Assembly: GCA_963724625.1 (NCBI GenBank)
Contig: CAVRVO010000029.1
Coordinates: 62,001-126,000, forward strand
DNA: 64,000 nt
Reading direction: 5' to 3'
From: DATBVX01 sp963724625
Lineage (GTDB): Bacteria; Pseudomonadota; Gammaproteobacteria; Steroidobacterales; Steroidobacteraceae
Shown: one piece after another, positions 37,841 to 45,927 of the stretch
Position numbering within the stretch: the stretch's first letter is position 1
Layout of the letters: every line of letters starts with the position of its first letter
The notes under the pieces: model-generated
Seen by the model: only the letters and a program-made list of their open reading frames with translations
The model's database searches: none
Told to the model about the DNA's origin: nothing
Made by a program: the position numbers and the translations under genes

Positions 37841-37863
37841 GAAATCGATTGGCTCAATCCCCG
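37841..37863 (-). promoter_or_regulatory. conserved operator/promoter box upstream of VOC gene (copy 2)
   Basis: On the minus strand the core is GATTG-AGC-CAATC, a perfect 5-3-5 inverted repeat. The full element matches copy 1 at 19 of 23 positions and starts exactly 63 nt before the VOC start codon. It sits inside the 141-bp gap between the divergent VOC and flavin hydroxylase genes and could serve both. LysR binding is inferred from symmetry, location and the lack of another regulator nearby. Confidence 0.6.
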
Positions 37864-37919
37864 GCAACGGGAAAAGTGATTTCTCTGCCCCGCTGTGCCG
37901 GCGCAACATCAGCCGAACT

Positions 37920-39044
37920 ATGGGCGGGGTGAAAAACGTGCTGGTCGTCGGGGGCGGCATTGCCGGGCTGTCGTCTGCGATTGCGCTTCGACGCGCCGGC
38001 ATTGGAGTCGACCTGATCGAAGTCAACACCAACTGGACGGTCTATCACGTCGGCCTGGCTGTGCAGAGCAATGCGCTCCGTGCCCTGGCAGCACTGGGGG
38101 TTGCCGAGGCGTGCGTGGCTGCTGGATTTCCCTTTAACCACGTCAGTTTTCGCGACCGCAACGGGAAGCTCCTCGGCCAGGTCAGCGGTCTGCCCCTTGC
38201 CGGCCCCCACCTGCCCGCCAATCTCGGCATTACGCGCCCGGCGCTGCATCGGGTGCTGAGCGAGGCGGCGCAGAGCCTCGATACGCATATTCGACTCGGC
38301 GTTACCATCTCCAAGCTCGAGCAAGATGTCGGGCAGGTAAGTGTTGCGTTCACGGACTCGAGCTGCGTTGATTACGATGCGGTGATTGGCGCCGATGGCA
38401 TCCACTCGAAGCTCAGGAGCCTCCTGTTTGGCGAAGAGCGCCAGCCTGGATTCACCGGGCAGAGCACCTGGCGCTACAACGTGCCGCGCCCGCCCGAGCT
38501 CGACCAACCGTTCTTCGTAGACATGCCCGGCGGTACTGCCGGCTTCATGCCGTTGGATGCGGAGACAGGTTATGTGCTGCTGGTGCAGTCCGAGCCCGGG
38601 AATCCGCGCCTGCCGCCCGAAGAGCTCGCCGAGATCTTTCGTTCGCGCCTCGCGATCTGTGAAGGCCCGTTGGCAGAACTGCGCGAGCACATTCGAGACC
38701 CGCGCCAGGTCGTCTACCGGCCCCTGCACTCGATCTTCATGCCGGCACCGTGGCATGTGGGCCGAGTGCTGCTAATCGGGGATGCCGTACACGCGACAAC
38801 ACCGCACCTCGCCCAAGGAGCGGCGCAGGCGATCGAAGATGCCGTCGTACTCGGCGAGCTGCTGGTCCGCGACCAGCCGATCGAGGCACTGTTCACGGCG
38901 TTTTTGAACCGCCGCTTCGAGCGCTGCAAGCGTATCTACGATGCGTCCCTGCAAATCGGCGAGTGGGAGCAGCGTCCAACGCCCGAAGCCAATCGCGTCG
39001 CGCTGGTGGCGAGTCTCTTTCCTGTGTTTGCCCAACCTATCTGA
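37920..39044 (+). CDS. FAD-dependent aromatic-ring hydroxylase (paralogue)
   Basis: A 374-residue class A flavoprotein monooxygenase. FAD motif VLVVGGGIAGLSSAIALRRA, DG motif AVIGADGIHSKLRSLLFGEE, GD motif VLLIGDAVHATTPHLAQGAA. It is colinear with the hydroxylase at 25613, with shared NWTVYHVG/EWTVYHVG, RPALHRVLSE and ASLQIGEWEQ segments. The ATG at 37920 is used; a GTG at 37929 is possible. It is followed after 10 nt by the MetE/UroD-like gene and then by the enolase-like gene, forming an operon. Confidence 0.9.
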   Translation: MGGVKNVLVVGGGIAGLSSAIALRRAGIGVDLIEVNTNWTVYHVGLAVQSNALRALAALGVAEACVAAGFPFNHVSFRDRNGKLLGQVSGLPLAGPHLPANLGITRPALHRVLSEAAQSLDTHIRLGVTISKLEQDVGQVSVAFTDSSCVDYDAVIGADGIHSKLRSLLFGEERQPGFTGQSTWRYNVPRPPELDQPFFVDMPGGTAGFMPLDAETGYVLLVQSEPGNPRLPPEELAEIFRSRLAICEGPLAELREHIRDPRQVVYRPLHSIFMPAPWHVGRVLLIGDAVHATTPHLAQGAAQAIEDAVVLGELLVRDQPIEALFTAFLNRRFERCKRIYDASLQIGEWEQRPTPEANRVALVASLFPVFAQPI

Positions 39045-39054
39045 GGATTGATTC

Positions 39055-40086
39055 ATGGTCACCCATGTGCACTTTGTCGGCAGTATCGGCCTCGATTCCA
39101 CCGAAGAGGTATTCGAAAGCGTAGGTGCAACTGTCAAGGCACTGATAAAACGCTGTCCGGACGGAGAAATCGGCGGCCGAAGATTGTGGATCAGTTATCA
39201 ATGGCCGGTGCTGCGTGCGACGTCATTCCTCGAGCCCGCGAGCGACAACGCGGTGCCGGGCATGGGCCTCTGCGTCTTGCGTGTGAAGCCCGGCGCGCCA
39301 GCCGGTGATATTCATTTCGGCGAGCTTGGGTACGCGCGCGAGGCACGCACCTCGTACCAGGACTTTCTGACTGCGCGCAAGCGCGGCCTCGTCGACGCCG
39401 GCACTCGTTTCCAGGTCAGTCTGCCGACGCCGGCCGCAGTCATCGGCGCGTTTGTTGTGCCGCTGGACCTTCCGAAGGTCCTTCCTGCATACGAAGCAGC
39501 GATGCTCAGGGAGGTCGCGAAGATCTGCGCCGCGATCCCTCACGCCGATCTCGCCATTCAATGGGACGTCTGTATCGAGATGATCCAGTGGGACGGGCGG
39601 GTAGCGATCATGCCATCGTTTCCGGGCATGGCGCAGGCGTTCGCCGACGCTTTCGCGCGTCTGTCGGTGGCAGTACCCAATGGCGTGGAGCTCGGATTTC
39701 ACCTGTGCTACGGGGACATGGATGCGAAGCACTTTGTTGAACCTGCAGACCTGGGCAAAGCAGTCGAACTCGCGAATCTGATCCTCGAGAATGCGGGGCG
39801 AACGGTGAATTGGATTCACATGCCGGTACCCATGGATCGCGCCGATGCTGCGTACTTCGCGCCGCTTAGGAGTTTGAAGCGCGATCCGTCGACCGAGCTG
39901 TATCTCGGGTTGGTGCATGCCAAGGACGGCGTGGAAGGTACTGTGCGCCGAATGAAGACCGCGAGCGCGTTCGTGCAGGGCTTCGGTATCGCGACGGAAT
40001 GCGGTATTGGACGGGCGCGCACGCGTGAGCTCGCCCGCGAGATCATGCGCGTTCATGCCGGTGCCGCACAGGCGTTCTCGGGATGA
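39055..40086 (+). CDS. MetE/UroD-like TIM-barrel protein (second copy)
   Basis: A 343-residue paralogue of the 34600-35670 protein. Same N-terminal pattern (VHFVGSIGLDSTEEVFESVG, KRCPDGEIGGRRLW), shared GTRFQVSLPTPAAVI, ADLAIQWDV, and zinc-site candidates His and Cys in GFHLCYGDMDAKH and Cys in ATECGIGRA. It sits between a flavin hydroxylase and the enolase-like gene. The recurrence of this rare family beside hydroxylases suggests a pathway-specific C1- or metal-dependent step, but no reaction can be assigned. Confidence 0.72.
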   Translation: MVTHVHFVGSIGLDSTEEVFESVGATVKALIKRCPDGEIGGRRLWISYQWPVLRATSFLEPASDNAVPGMGLCVLRVKPGAPAGDIHFGELGYAREARTSYQDFLTARKRGLVDAGTRFQVSLPTPAAVIGAFVVPLDLPKVLPAYEAAMLREVAKICAAIPHADLAIQWDVCIEMIQWDGRVAIMPSFPGMAQAFADAFARLSVAVPNGVELGFHLCYGDMDAKHFVEPADLGKAVELANLILENAGRTVNWIHMPVPMDRADAAYFAPLRSLKRDPSTELYLGLVHAKDGVEGTVRRMKTASAFVQGFGIATECGIGRARTRELAREIMRVHAGAAQAFSG

Positions 40087-40112
40087 GCGCGGCGCACCTG
40101 GAGTTGCTCTAG

Positions 40113-41399
40113 TTGACGCGAATCCACGCCGTTCGGGCCCGGCAGATACTCGATTCGCGCGGGCGGCCTACGGTTGAGGCAGAAGTTGAGCTGCAGGATG
40201 GCACGCTGGGGCGAGCCTCGGTTCCGTCCGGAGCGTCGACCGGTACCTCTGAGGCGCACGAGCTGCGCGACGGCGATCCTGAGCGCTACGAGGGGCGTGG
40301 TGTCCTCCGCGCCGTCGCGAACGTGCAATCTGAAATCGCCTATGCTCTTCAAGGTTACGAAGCGGCCGACCAGGAGCGCCTCGATACGCGTCTACGTGAA
40401 CTGGACGGCACGCCGCAACTCAGCCGGCTCGGTGCAAACGGAATTCTGGCGGTCTCGATCGCGAGCTGCCGGGCCGCCGCGGCGAGGCTGAAGCGACCGC
40501 TGTTCGTGCACATTGCGGAGCTCTCGGGAAGCGACTCGTATCTGTCGCCGACCCCAATGGTCAACATCCTGAGCGGCGGGTTGCATGCGGGGCGGAGCAT
40601 GGATATCCAGGACTTCCTCGCCATTCCCCTGCGTGCCCGGTCGATGTCCGAAGCCATCCACACGATTGCGCGCGTGCGGGCTGCCGCCGATGCGGTGGCG
40701 CGCGAACGCGGTATGGCGACGCTGCTTGCGGATGAGGGCGGGTTGAGCCCAGGTCTGCCAACTCCCATTACGGCACTTGAAATGATGATCGAGTGCATCG
40801 AGGCCGCGAGACTCCGGCCGGGCGACGACATCGGCATCGCTATCGATGTAGCTGCGACTTCTCTGCGCGATTCCAGCGGCCAATACCGCCTGGAAGTTGA
40901 AGGTCGCACCGACAGCACTCCGCAGATGATCGCGCGAATCCGGGACTGGACGCGACGCTACCCCGTTCTTTCGATCGAAGATGGCCTGCATGAGGACGAC
41001 TGGGAAGGATGGGCGCAGCTGACCTCGGAATTCGGATCACACATTCAGATCGTAGGCGATGATCTCTTTACCACCAATCCCGAGCGGCTTGCGCGCGGCA
41101 TTCGCGAGCGCGTTGCCAACGCCGTACTCATCAAGCCCAACCAGATCGGCACACTGACCGATACGTTGCAGGTCATCTCATCCGCGCGCGCGGCGGGGTA
41201 CAACGCCATCGTTTCGGCGCGCTCCGGAGAGACCGAAGATGTGTTCATTGCGGATCTTGCCGTGGGCACGTCTGTCGGTCAGATCAAGATCGGTTCCCTG
41301 CGCACGTCGAGTACCGTCTGCAAGTACAACCAGCTCCTGCGGATCGAAGAGTACGCCCGCGTCCGATATGCGGGCACCCCGCGTTTCGGCAGCGCGTAA
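40113..41399 (+). CDS. enolase paralogue with altered active site
   Basis: A 428-residue enolase-fold protein, full length for the family. Conserved: SGASTG loop 39-44, His158, Glu208 in DEGG, metal ligands Asp245, Glu289 and Asp316, catalytic-base Lys341, and Lys392. Altered: the catalytic His of the SHRSGETED motif is Ala369 (SARSGETED), the QEF Glu is Asp167 (QDF), and NGG is SGG. A TTG at 40113 with GGAG nine bases upstream is the start. True phosphopyruvate hydratase activity is therefore doubtful; a modified dehydration or enolisation is more likely. It ends an operon with a hydroxylase and a MetE-like protein. Confidence 0.85.
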   Translation: MTRIHAVRARQILDSRGRPTVEAEVELQDGTLGRASVPSGASTGTSEAHELRDGDPERYEGRGVLRAVANVQSEIAYALQGYEAADQERLDTRLRELDGTPQLSRLGANGILAVSIASCRAAAARLKRPLFVHIAELSGSDSYLSPTPMVNILSGGLHAGRSMDIQDFLAIPLRARSMSEAIHTIARVRAAADAVARERGMATLLADEGGLSPGLPTPITALEMMIECIEAARLRPGDDIGIAIDVAATSLRDSSGQYRLEVEGRTDSTPQMIARIRDWTRRYPVLSIEDGLHEDDWEGWAQLTSEFGSHIQIVGDDLFTTNPERLARGIRERVANAVLIKPNQIGTLTDTLQVISSARAAGYNAIVSARSGETEDVFIADLAVGTSVGQIKIGSLRTSSTVCKYNQLLRIEEYARVRYAGTPRFGSA

Positions 41400-41401
41400 G
41401 G

Positions 41402-42016
41402 TCAGCGCTTGCGGCTCACCTCAATACCGCTGCCGATATTGAGCAGCACCGAATCGAATTCGAGCTCGCGCGCACGCTTCTGATAGGCCAATGCTGCCGG
41501 CCGCGCCATTTCCGGCTGCAGCATGTTGTCGCCGACGACAATCGCACCGGAGCGCAGCTTTGGCGTGATGAGTTCGAGGCACGGAACATACAGATCCTTC
41601 CACAGATCGATGAGCGCGAAGTCGATCGGCGCGGAAAGAGTGCCGATCACCTTCAGAGCGTCGCCGACCCGGAAATCCACATGCTCCGCCAATCCCGCGC
41701 GGGTCAGCGCCTCGCGAGCGTACTGGGACTTCGCCGCGGCCAGTTCGATAGTGATCACACGGCCACCCACCTCACGGACAGCCTGGGCAAGATACAGCGT
41801 CGAGTAACCGTAGGAGGTACCAACTTCCACGATATTCCGCGCCTCCGACCCGCGGATGAGCAACTGCAGGAACGCGGCGGTTTCCCGCCCTACGGGCAAA
41901 AGCATCTCATCGCGACGTGCCATCATCTGGTCGGGTGGAATGTTGTGCATCTCGCGCGACTCGCGCTCAGCACGGGCCTCATATTCCGCGGCGACTGAAT
42001 CGAATCGTGTATCCAT
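41402..42016 (-). CDS. class I SAM-dependent O-methyltransferase (caffeoyl-CoA/catechol type)
   Basis: A 204-residue methyltransferase. SAM motif I NIVEVGTSYGYSTLYLAQAV, motif II VITIELAAAKSQYA, and the metal-binding Asp region in DFALIDLWKDLYVPCLELI and IVVGDNMLQPE. GGAG lies before the ATG at 42016, and that same sequence contains the stop of the upstream kinase gene, so the two are coupled. Catechol-like substrates are usual for this family, in keeping with the surrounding ring-hydroxylase genes. Confidence 0.87.
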   Translation of the reverse strand: MDTRFDSVAAEYEARAERESREMHNIPPDQMMARRDEMLLPVGRETAAFLQLLIRGSEARNIVEVGTSYGYSTLYLAQAVREVGGRVITIELAAAKSQYAREALTRAGLAEHVDFRVGDALKVIGTLSAPIDFALIDLWKDLYVPCLELITPKLRSGAIVVGDNMLQPEMARPAALAYQKRARELEFDSVLLNIGSGIEVSRKR

Positions 42017-42018
42017 CG

Positions 42019-43053
42019 TTACTCCTTCGTTGCACGCCGACCGTATGTAGCACAAACCGCCGTCTCCCAGGCATGCATGACATCGGCGATGCGAAGCGGC
42101 GCCTGTGCGATCAGCGGTCGCGCAACCTCACGCACCAGGCCTTGCTTCTCGGGCGAATCAACGAGGTATTCAACCGGTGACTTGCCGTCCACGCGCGCGA
42201 GGAGAAATGCGGGCAACAATGCGGCCGCGCGCTCCTCCAGACCGTCCGGCGTCTCCCATGTGATCCCGCTCCGATAGGCAGAGAGCATCCCTGCGCCAGC
42301 TTGCAGATATGAGCCCGCGATGTCGGGATGCACCAGGCACTTCAGCAGGAGATGCGTCATGCAGAACGCCAGGTCGAAGGCGGGATCGCCATACCATGCG
42401 CATTCGGCATCGATGAACACCGGGCCCGAGGCCCCCATCAGAATATTCTTCGGGCTTACGTCGCCATGGACCAGCGCGCGCGACTGATCAGTGGTACATC
42501 GCGCGAGCGCATGCAAGCGCGGCGACAGATCAACATGGTAGCGCGCGGTCGCAAGCAGATAGGGTTCGATGCGTATCGCTTCGAAGATGGCGAGTGTTCG
42601 AAACCGTTGCCGGAGTGCTGCATCTCCGGCGCTGGCGGCGTGGAGACGCGCGAGCAGCGCCCCTACCTCGCCCGCAAAGGACGCGCTGACTCTGCGCTGC
42701 AAGAGCTCCTGCTTCCAGATCGGATAGCTCTGTGGGTCGAAATACGACATCGCGAACATTCCGAGTGCATCAGAGTGGGCGATGGGCTCGGGGACATGAG
42801 CGGGTGCGAGCCGGGAGGCGAACTCGAGCCAGGCCCATTCGAATCCGTTGCGCGACACCGGAGCGAACCATTCCGCAGCGCCCTTGAGCTGAGGCAGTGC
42901 TCGCTTTATGCAGAGGGTCCAGCGCGGCAGATCCACTCGCCAGATTTCGGATGACACTCCGCCACCCAATGGAGACCATCGCACACGCTCCGCACCGGTC
43001 ACCAGACCCGCACTCCTGAGAAACTCCTCCAGTACCGGCTCTGGCGAACTCAT
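42019..43053 (-). CDS. aminoglycoside phosphotransferase-family kinase (APH fold)
   Basis: Small-molecule kinase of about 344 residues. Brenner-type catalytic motif LVHGDVSPKNILMG and metal-binding motif VFIDAECAWYGDPAFDLAFC are intact, and the N-lobe nucleotide Lys is likely in WTLCIKRALPQL. The ATG at 43053 gives MSSPEPVLEEFLRSAGLVTG. The frame stays open upstream to 43215, with further Met codons and 47-54 additional residues of uncertain status. It overlaps control of the O-methyltransferase gene downstream. The family includes homoserine, choline and sugar kinases; the target is unknown. Confidence 0.78.
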   Translation of the reverse strand: MSSPEPVLEEFLRSAGLVTGAERVRWSPLGGGVSSEIWRVDLPRWTLCIKRALPQLKGAAEWFAPVSRNGFEWAWLEFASRLAPAHVPEPIAHSDALGMFAMSYFDPQSYPIWKQELLQRRVSASFAGEVGALLARLHAASAGDAALRQRFRTLAIFEAIRIEPYLLATARYHVDLSPRLHALARCTTDQSRALVHGDVSPKNILMGASGPVFIDAECAWYGDPAFDLAFCMTHLLLKCLVHPDIAGSYLQAGAGMLSAYRSGITWETPDGLEERAAALLPAFLLARVDGKSPVEYLVDSPEKQGLVREVARPLIAQAPLRIADVMHAWETAVCATYGRRATKE

Positions 43054-43276
43054 ACCGAAAACCTGGCTATACCAGCCGAGCGTAGCGTCACGCACGATCC
43101 CCAACAAATCGATGGTATCGCTGGCAGCTATCTGTCCGGCGAATGGCAACAGCAAGCGGTAGCGCTCTACGCGGAAACCATAGCTTTCATGCATGCTTGA
43201 AATCGATGGAAGCAATTATGGCAATGTCCCAGCGCTCTCTAAGATCGCCCTGAGCAATCCAGGGGAGGTCCGGACG

Positions 43277-44485
43277 GTGAATTGTGGGAGTGAGAATCGA
43301 GGACGGATCGCGGTCATTGGTGCGGGGCCGGCAGGCATGGCCGCGGCCCTGGCGGCACACCGCGCCGGGTTCGAAGTTTCCCTGTACGAGCGCTATCACG
43401 AAATCAAGGCGGCCGGAAACATCCTCAACCTCTGGCCTCCTCCACAGAAAGTATTGCGTCTTCTCGGTGTTGACACGGTTGACCTGGGCGCTCCGTGTCA
43501 CGTTCAGTTTCAGCGCTTCGACGGCAAGCTGCGCGCCGATGTGAATCTACCGGCGGACGTGGTGCGCGATTACGGCGGCGGGTTCATCGGCATGCTGCGC
43601 TGGGGTCTCTACAAGCGAATGCTGGAAGCCTTACCTACGGGCATGCTGCAGCTGGATCATCGAGTCGTCGGCCTGCACCCTCGGGATCGCGGTATCGTCG
43701 TCGAATTCGAGGGGCGCGCTCCTGCGGAAGCTGATGTCGTCGTTGGCGCGGACGGCATCAACTCGACGGTGCGCGAGGTGCTGTGGGGGAACGAACCCAT
43801 CCGTCACCAGGGCTTGCACCTCGTGGGGGGCTATCTCTTCATTGATGGACCAACTCCCGTTGAGGGTGTCGTGGCACACAATCGCACGACGCAAGCCAGC
43901 TATACCCCGATCCGCCACGAAGGACGCAACGGGTACGAATGGTGGGTGCTGGAGGCGTGCGACCCCGGTGCCGCGTTCACTGAAGATCTGCTCGAGTTTT
44001 CACGCCGTCGGGCTGCAGACTTCTCGCCAATTTTGCGGTCGTTGATCGACCAGACACCCCGCGAGCATCTGCAGCGCTGGGAGATTCGCGACCGTCCACC
44101 ACTCGGGCAATGGTCGAAAGGACGCGTGACGCTCGTGGGGGATGCCGCACACCCAACCTCGCCCTATGCCGCCTACGGGGCGGGCATGTCCATTGAGGAC
44201 GGCTACTTCCTGGCTCGCGAGCTTGCGGCCTGCAACATCCGCGAAGATGCATCGGTGCAGCGCGCGTTGCAGGCGTTCGAGGATCGGCGCAAGCCGCACA
44301 CGGCGCGCGTCAGTCAACAGGCGTACTTTACCGGTAAGCTGTTCCACCGCATGCCGGGCCCATTCCGACCCCTGCGTGATTTCATATTCGACAACACACC
44401 GCTCCTGCAGCGGATCATTGGCGATGCCACTCCCGCCCACATTCTCAAGCAGCTGAGCGAAATAGAGGAGCCGATAAGAGCATGA
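43277..44485 (+). CDS. FAD-dependent monooxygenase (third copy)
   Basis: A 402-residue class A flavoprotein hydroxylase, more distant from the other two. FAD motif IAVIGAGPAGMAAALAAHRA, DG motif VVVGADGINSTVREVLWGNE, GD motif VTLVGDAAHPTSPYAAYGAG. Start: GTG at 43277 with GGGGAGG about nine bases upstream; the frame extends to 43193 without family sequence. It overlaps the VOC gene by four bases. The divergent kinase gene lies to the left; the 223-bp gap holds nothing else I can recognise. Confidence 0.88.
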   Translation: MNCGSENRGRIAVIGAGPAGMAAALAAHRAGFEVSLYERYHEIKAAGNILNLWPPPQKVLRLLGVDTVDLGAPCHVQFQRFDGKLRADVNLPADVVRDYGGGFIGMLRWGLYKRMLEALPTGMLQLDHRVVGLHPRDRGIVVEFEGRAPAEADVVVGADGINSTVREVLWGNEPIRHQGLHLVGGYLFIDGPTPVEGVVAHNRTTQASYTPIRHEGRNGYEWWVLEACDPGAAFTEDLLEFSRRRAADFSPILRSLIDQTPREHLQRWEIRDRPPLGQWSKGRVTLVGDAAHPTSPYAAYGAGMSIEDGYFLARELAACNIREDASVQRALQAFEDRRKPHTARVSQQAYFTGKLFHRMPGPFRPLRDFIFDNTPLLQRIIGDATPAHILKQLSEIEEPIRA

Positions 44486-45420
44486 ACATCGTTGGCTTGG
44501 ATTCGCTGGTCTTTGGCGTCAAGGACGTCGCGGGCAGCACTCGCTACTTCACGGACTACGGACTCATGCCCATCGATGTCGATGAGCGCGGTGGCCGGTT
44601 CGAGGCGGCCGATGGCACCTCCGTCGTCATCCGGCGGGAAGAAGACGCCACTCTGCCGTCTCCGATGGAGACGTCCACCCAACTGCGCGAGACCGTGTAC
44701 GGCGTAGCCGACACCGGAACACTCGAATCGATACGCCGCGAACTGGCGAAGGATCGCCTGGTGCGTGAGACAAAGGATGGCGCGCTGTGCGCGGTGGATG
44801 ACGCGGGCTTTGCCCTGCGCTTTCAGGTCAGCGTGCGCCGCGCATTCAAGGGCACCTCCGAGCACGTGAACTCGCCGGGATTGCCGCCGTCGCGGAATGT
44901 CAACGAGATCGGCGCCACGCCAGGCAGAGAGATACTCCCGGCGACGCTCTCACATGTCGTCTATTTCGTGCCGGATTTCGCTAAGGCCGAGGCCTTCTAC
45001 ATCCGCCGGCTCGGGTTCCGATGCACGGATCGCTTTACGAATGTCGGGCCGTTCCTGCGCCCGGCCGGCACGCTCGAGCACCACACCTTATTTCTTATAC
45101 AGACGCCCCCGTTCATGAAAGGGGTCGAGCATTTCACGTTCCATCTCGCGGGTCCCACCGAGATGCTCGACGCCGGGACCCGGTTTTCCGACAAGGGCTA
45201 TCAGACCTTCTGGGGTCCGGGACGGCACCTCTTCGGCTCGAACTGGTTCTGGTACTTCAACAGCCCGCTGGGCTGTCACGTGGAGTACGACGCCGACATG
45301 GACCTGCACGACGACGCGTGGAAGGCGCGGGAAGCGCCGGCGAACGCCGACACCTCGCAGCTCTTCCTGTTCCAGAATCGAGCGAAGTGGTTCCCGATGG
45401 GGCCACCGCCAGGCAAGTGA
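44482..45420 (+). CDS. VOC-superfamily protein, extradiol dioxygenase-like (paralogue)
   Basis: A 312-residue two-module VOC protein, paralogous to 36789-37778 (GLDSLVFGVKDVAGSTRYFT against GIETVLYGVEDVATSTRYFE). Module 2 retains a His-His-Glu candidate triad: TLSHVVYFVPDFAKAE, VEHFTFHLAGPTEM and PLGCHVEYDADMD. It is coupled on both sides, by ATGA to the flavin hydroxylase and GTGA to the Rieske ferredoxin. Hydroxylation followed by ring cleavage is the simplest reading of the operon. Confidence 0.82.
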   Translation: MNIVGLDSLVFGVKDVAGSTRYFTDYGLMPIDVDERGGRFEAADGTSVVIRREEDATLPSPMETSTQLRETVYGVADTGTLESIRRELAKDRLVRETKDGALCAVDDAGFALRFQVSVRRAFKGTSEHVNSPGLPPSRNVNEIGATPGREILPATLSHVVYFVPDFAKAEAFYIRRLGFRCTDRFTNVGPFLRPAGTLEHHTLFLIQTPPFMKGVEHFTFHLAGPTEMLDAGTRFSDKGYQTFWGPGRHLFGSNWFWYFNSPLGCHVEYDADMDLHDDAWKAREAPANADTSQLFLFQNRAKWFPMGPPPGK

Positions 45421-45761
45421 CCCTGAGGCAGCGTCTCTGCCGCCTCGACGACATACCCGACGGCGCAGCACGCGGGTTTCCGGCGCCAGCAGTCGGGGCG
45501 GGCAACATTTTTCTCGTCAGGCGCGGCGCTGACGTCTTCGCCTATCGCGACGAATGTCCTCATCAGGGCACGCCCCTCGCGTGGCGCCGGGACGAGTACC
45601 TGAGCCCCGATCGCGAGCGCATCGCCTGCTCCGGGCACGGAGCAGAATTCGAGATCACGAGTGGCCTGTGCCTGCGGGGCCCGTGCGTCGGTCAGCACCT
45701 CGTCACGGTGACTGTGTACGTCGACAGCCACGGAGATGTGCATCTTGCGCCCAGCAACTGA
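45417..45761 (+). CDS. Rieske-type [2Fe-2S] ferredoxin
   Basis: A 114-residue stand-alone Rieske protein. Cluster ligands are C47-x-H49 in DECPHQGTPL and C71-x2-H74 in ACSGHGAEFE. Translation from GTG 45417, overlapping the VOC stop, gives a compact ferredoxin with no spare residues. Ferredoxins of this size feed electrons to Rieske dioxygenases or P450s; no Rieske oxygenase alpha subunit is in the window, so the P450 at 22438, or keeping an iron dioxygenase reduced, are possible roles. Confidence 0.85.
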   Translation: MTLRQRLCRLDDIPDGAARGFPAPAVGAGNIFLVRRGADVFAYRDECPHQGTPLAWRRDEYLSPDRERIACSGHGAEFEITSGLCLRGPCVGQHLVTVTVYVDSHGDVHLAPSN

Positions 45762-45927
45762 AGCACCCAATAACCGGCCTCAGAATCGGTCGAGATCGTG
45801 CGCCAACGTTACGGGACCGTGTGTGCACCCCAACGCGCTTCGCCAGCGACGCCGGATCGTCCGCGGTAATCTGGCCGATGGCTTCCGGCTCAGGGTGATT
45901 CTTGCTCATGTTGCGCACCAGGCCCGC

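Noticed and set aside
43199..43222. Possible third copy of the 23-bp LysR-type box between the kinase and flavin hydroxylase genes
   Set aside because: GAAATCGAT and CAAT are present but the TGGCT core and the 63-nt spacing are not, so the match is too weak.
45703..45918. Minus-strand ORF of about 70 codons between the Rieske gene and the pobA remnant
   Set aside because: No ribosome site or recognisable family; it overlaps the end of the Rieske gene and is Arg/Pro-rich.
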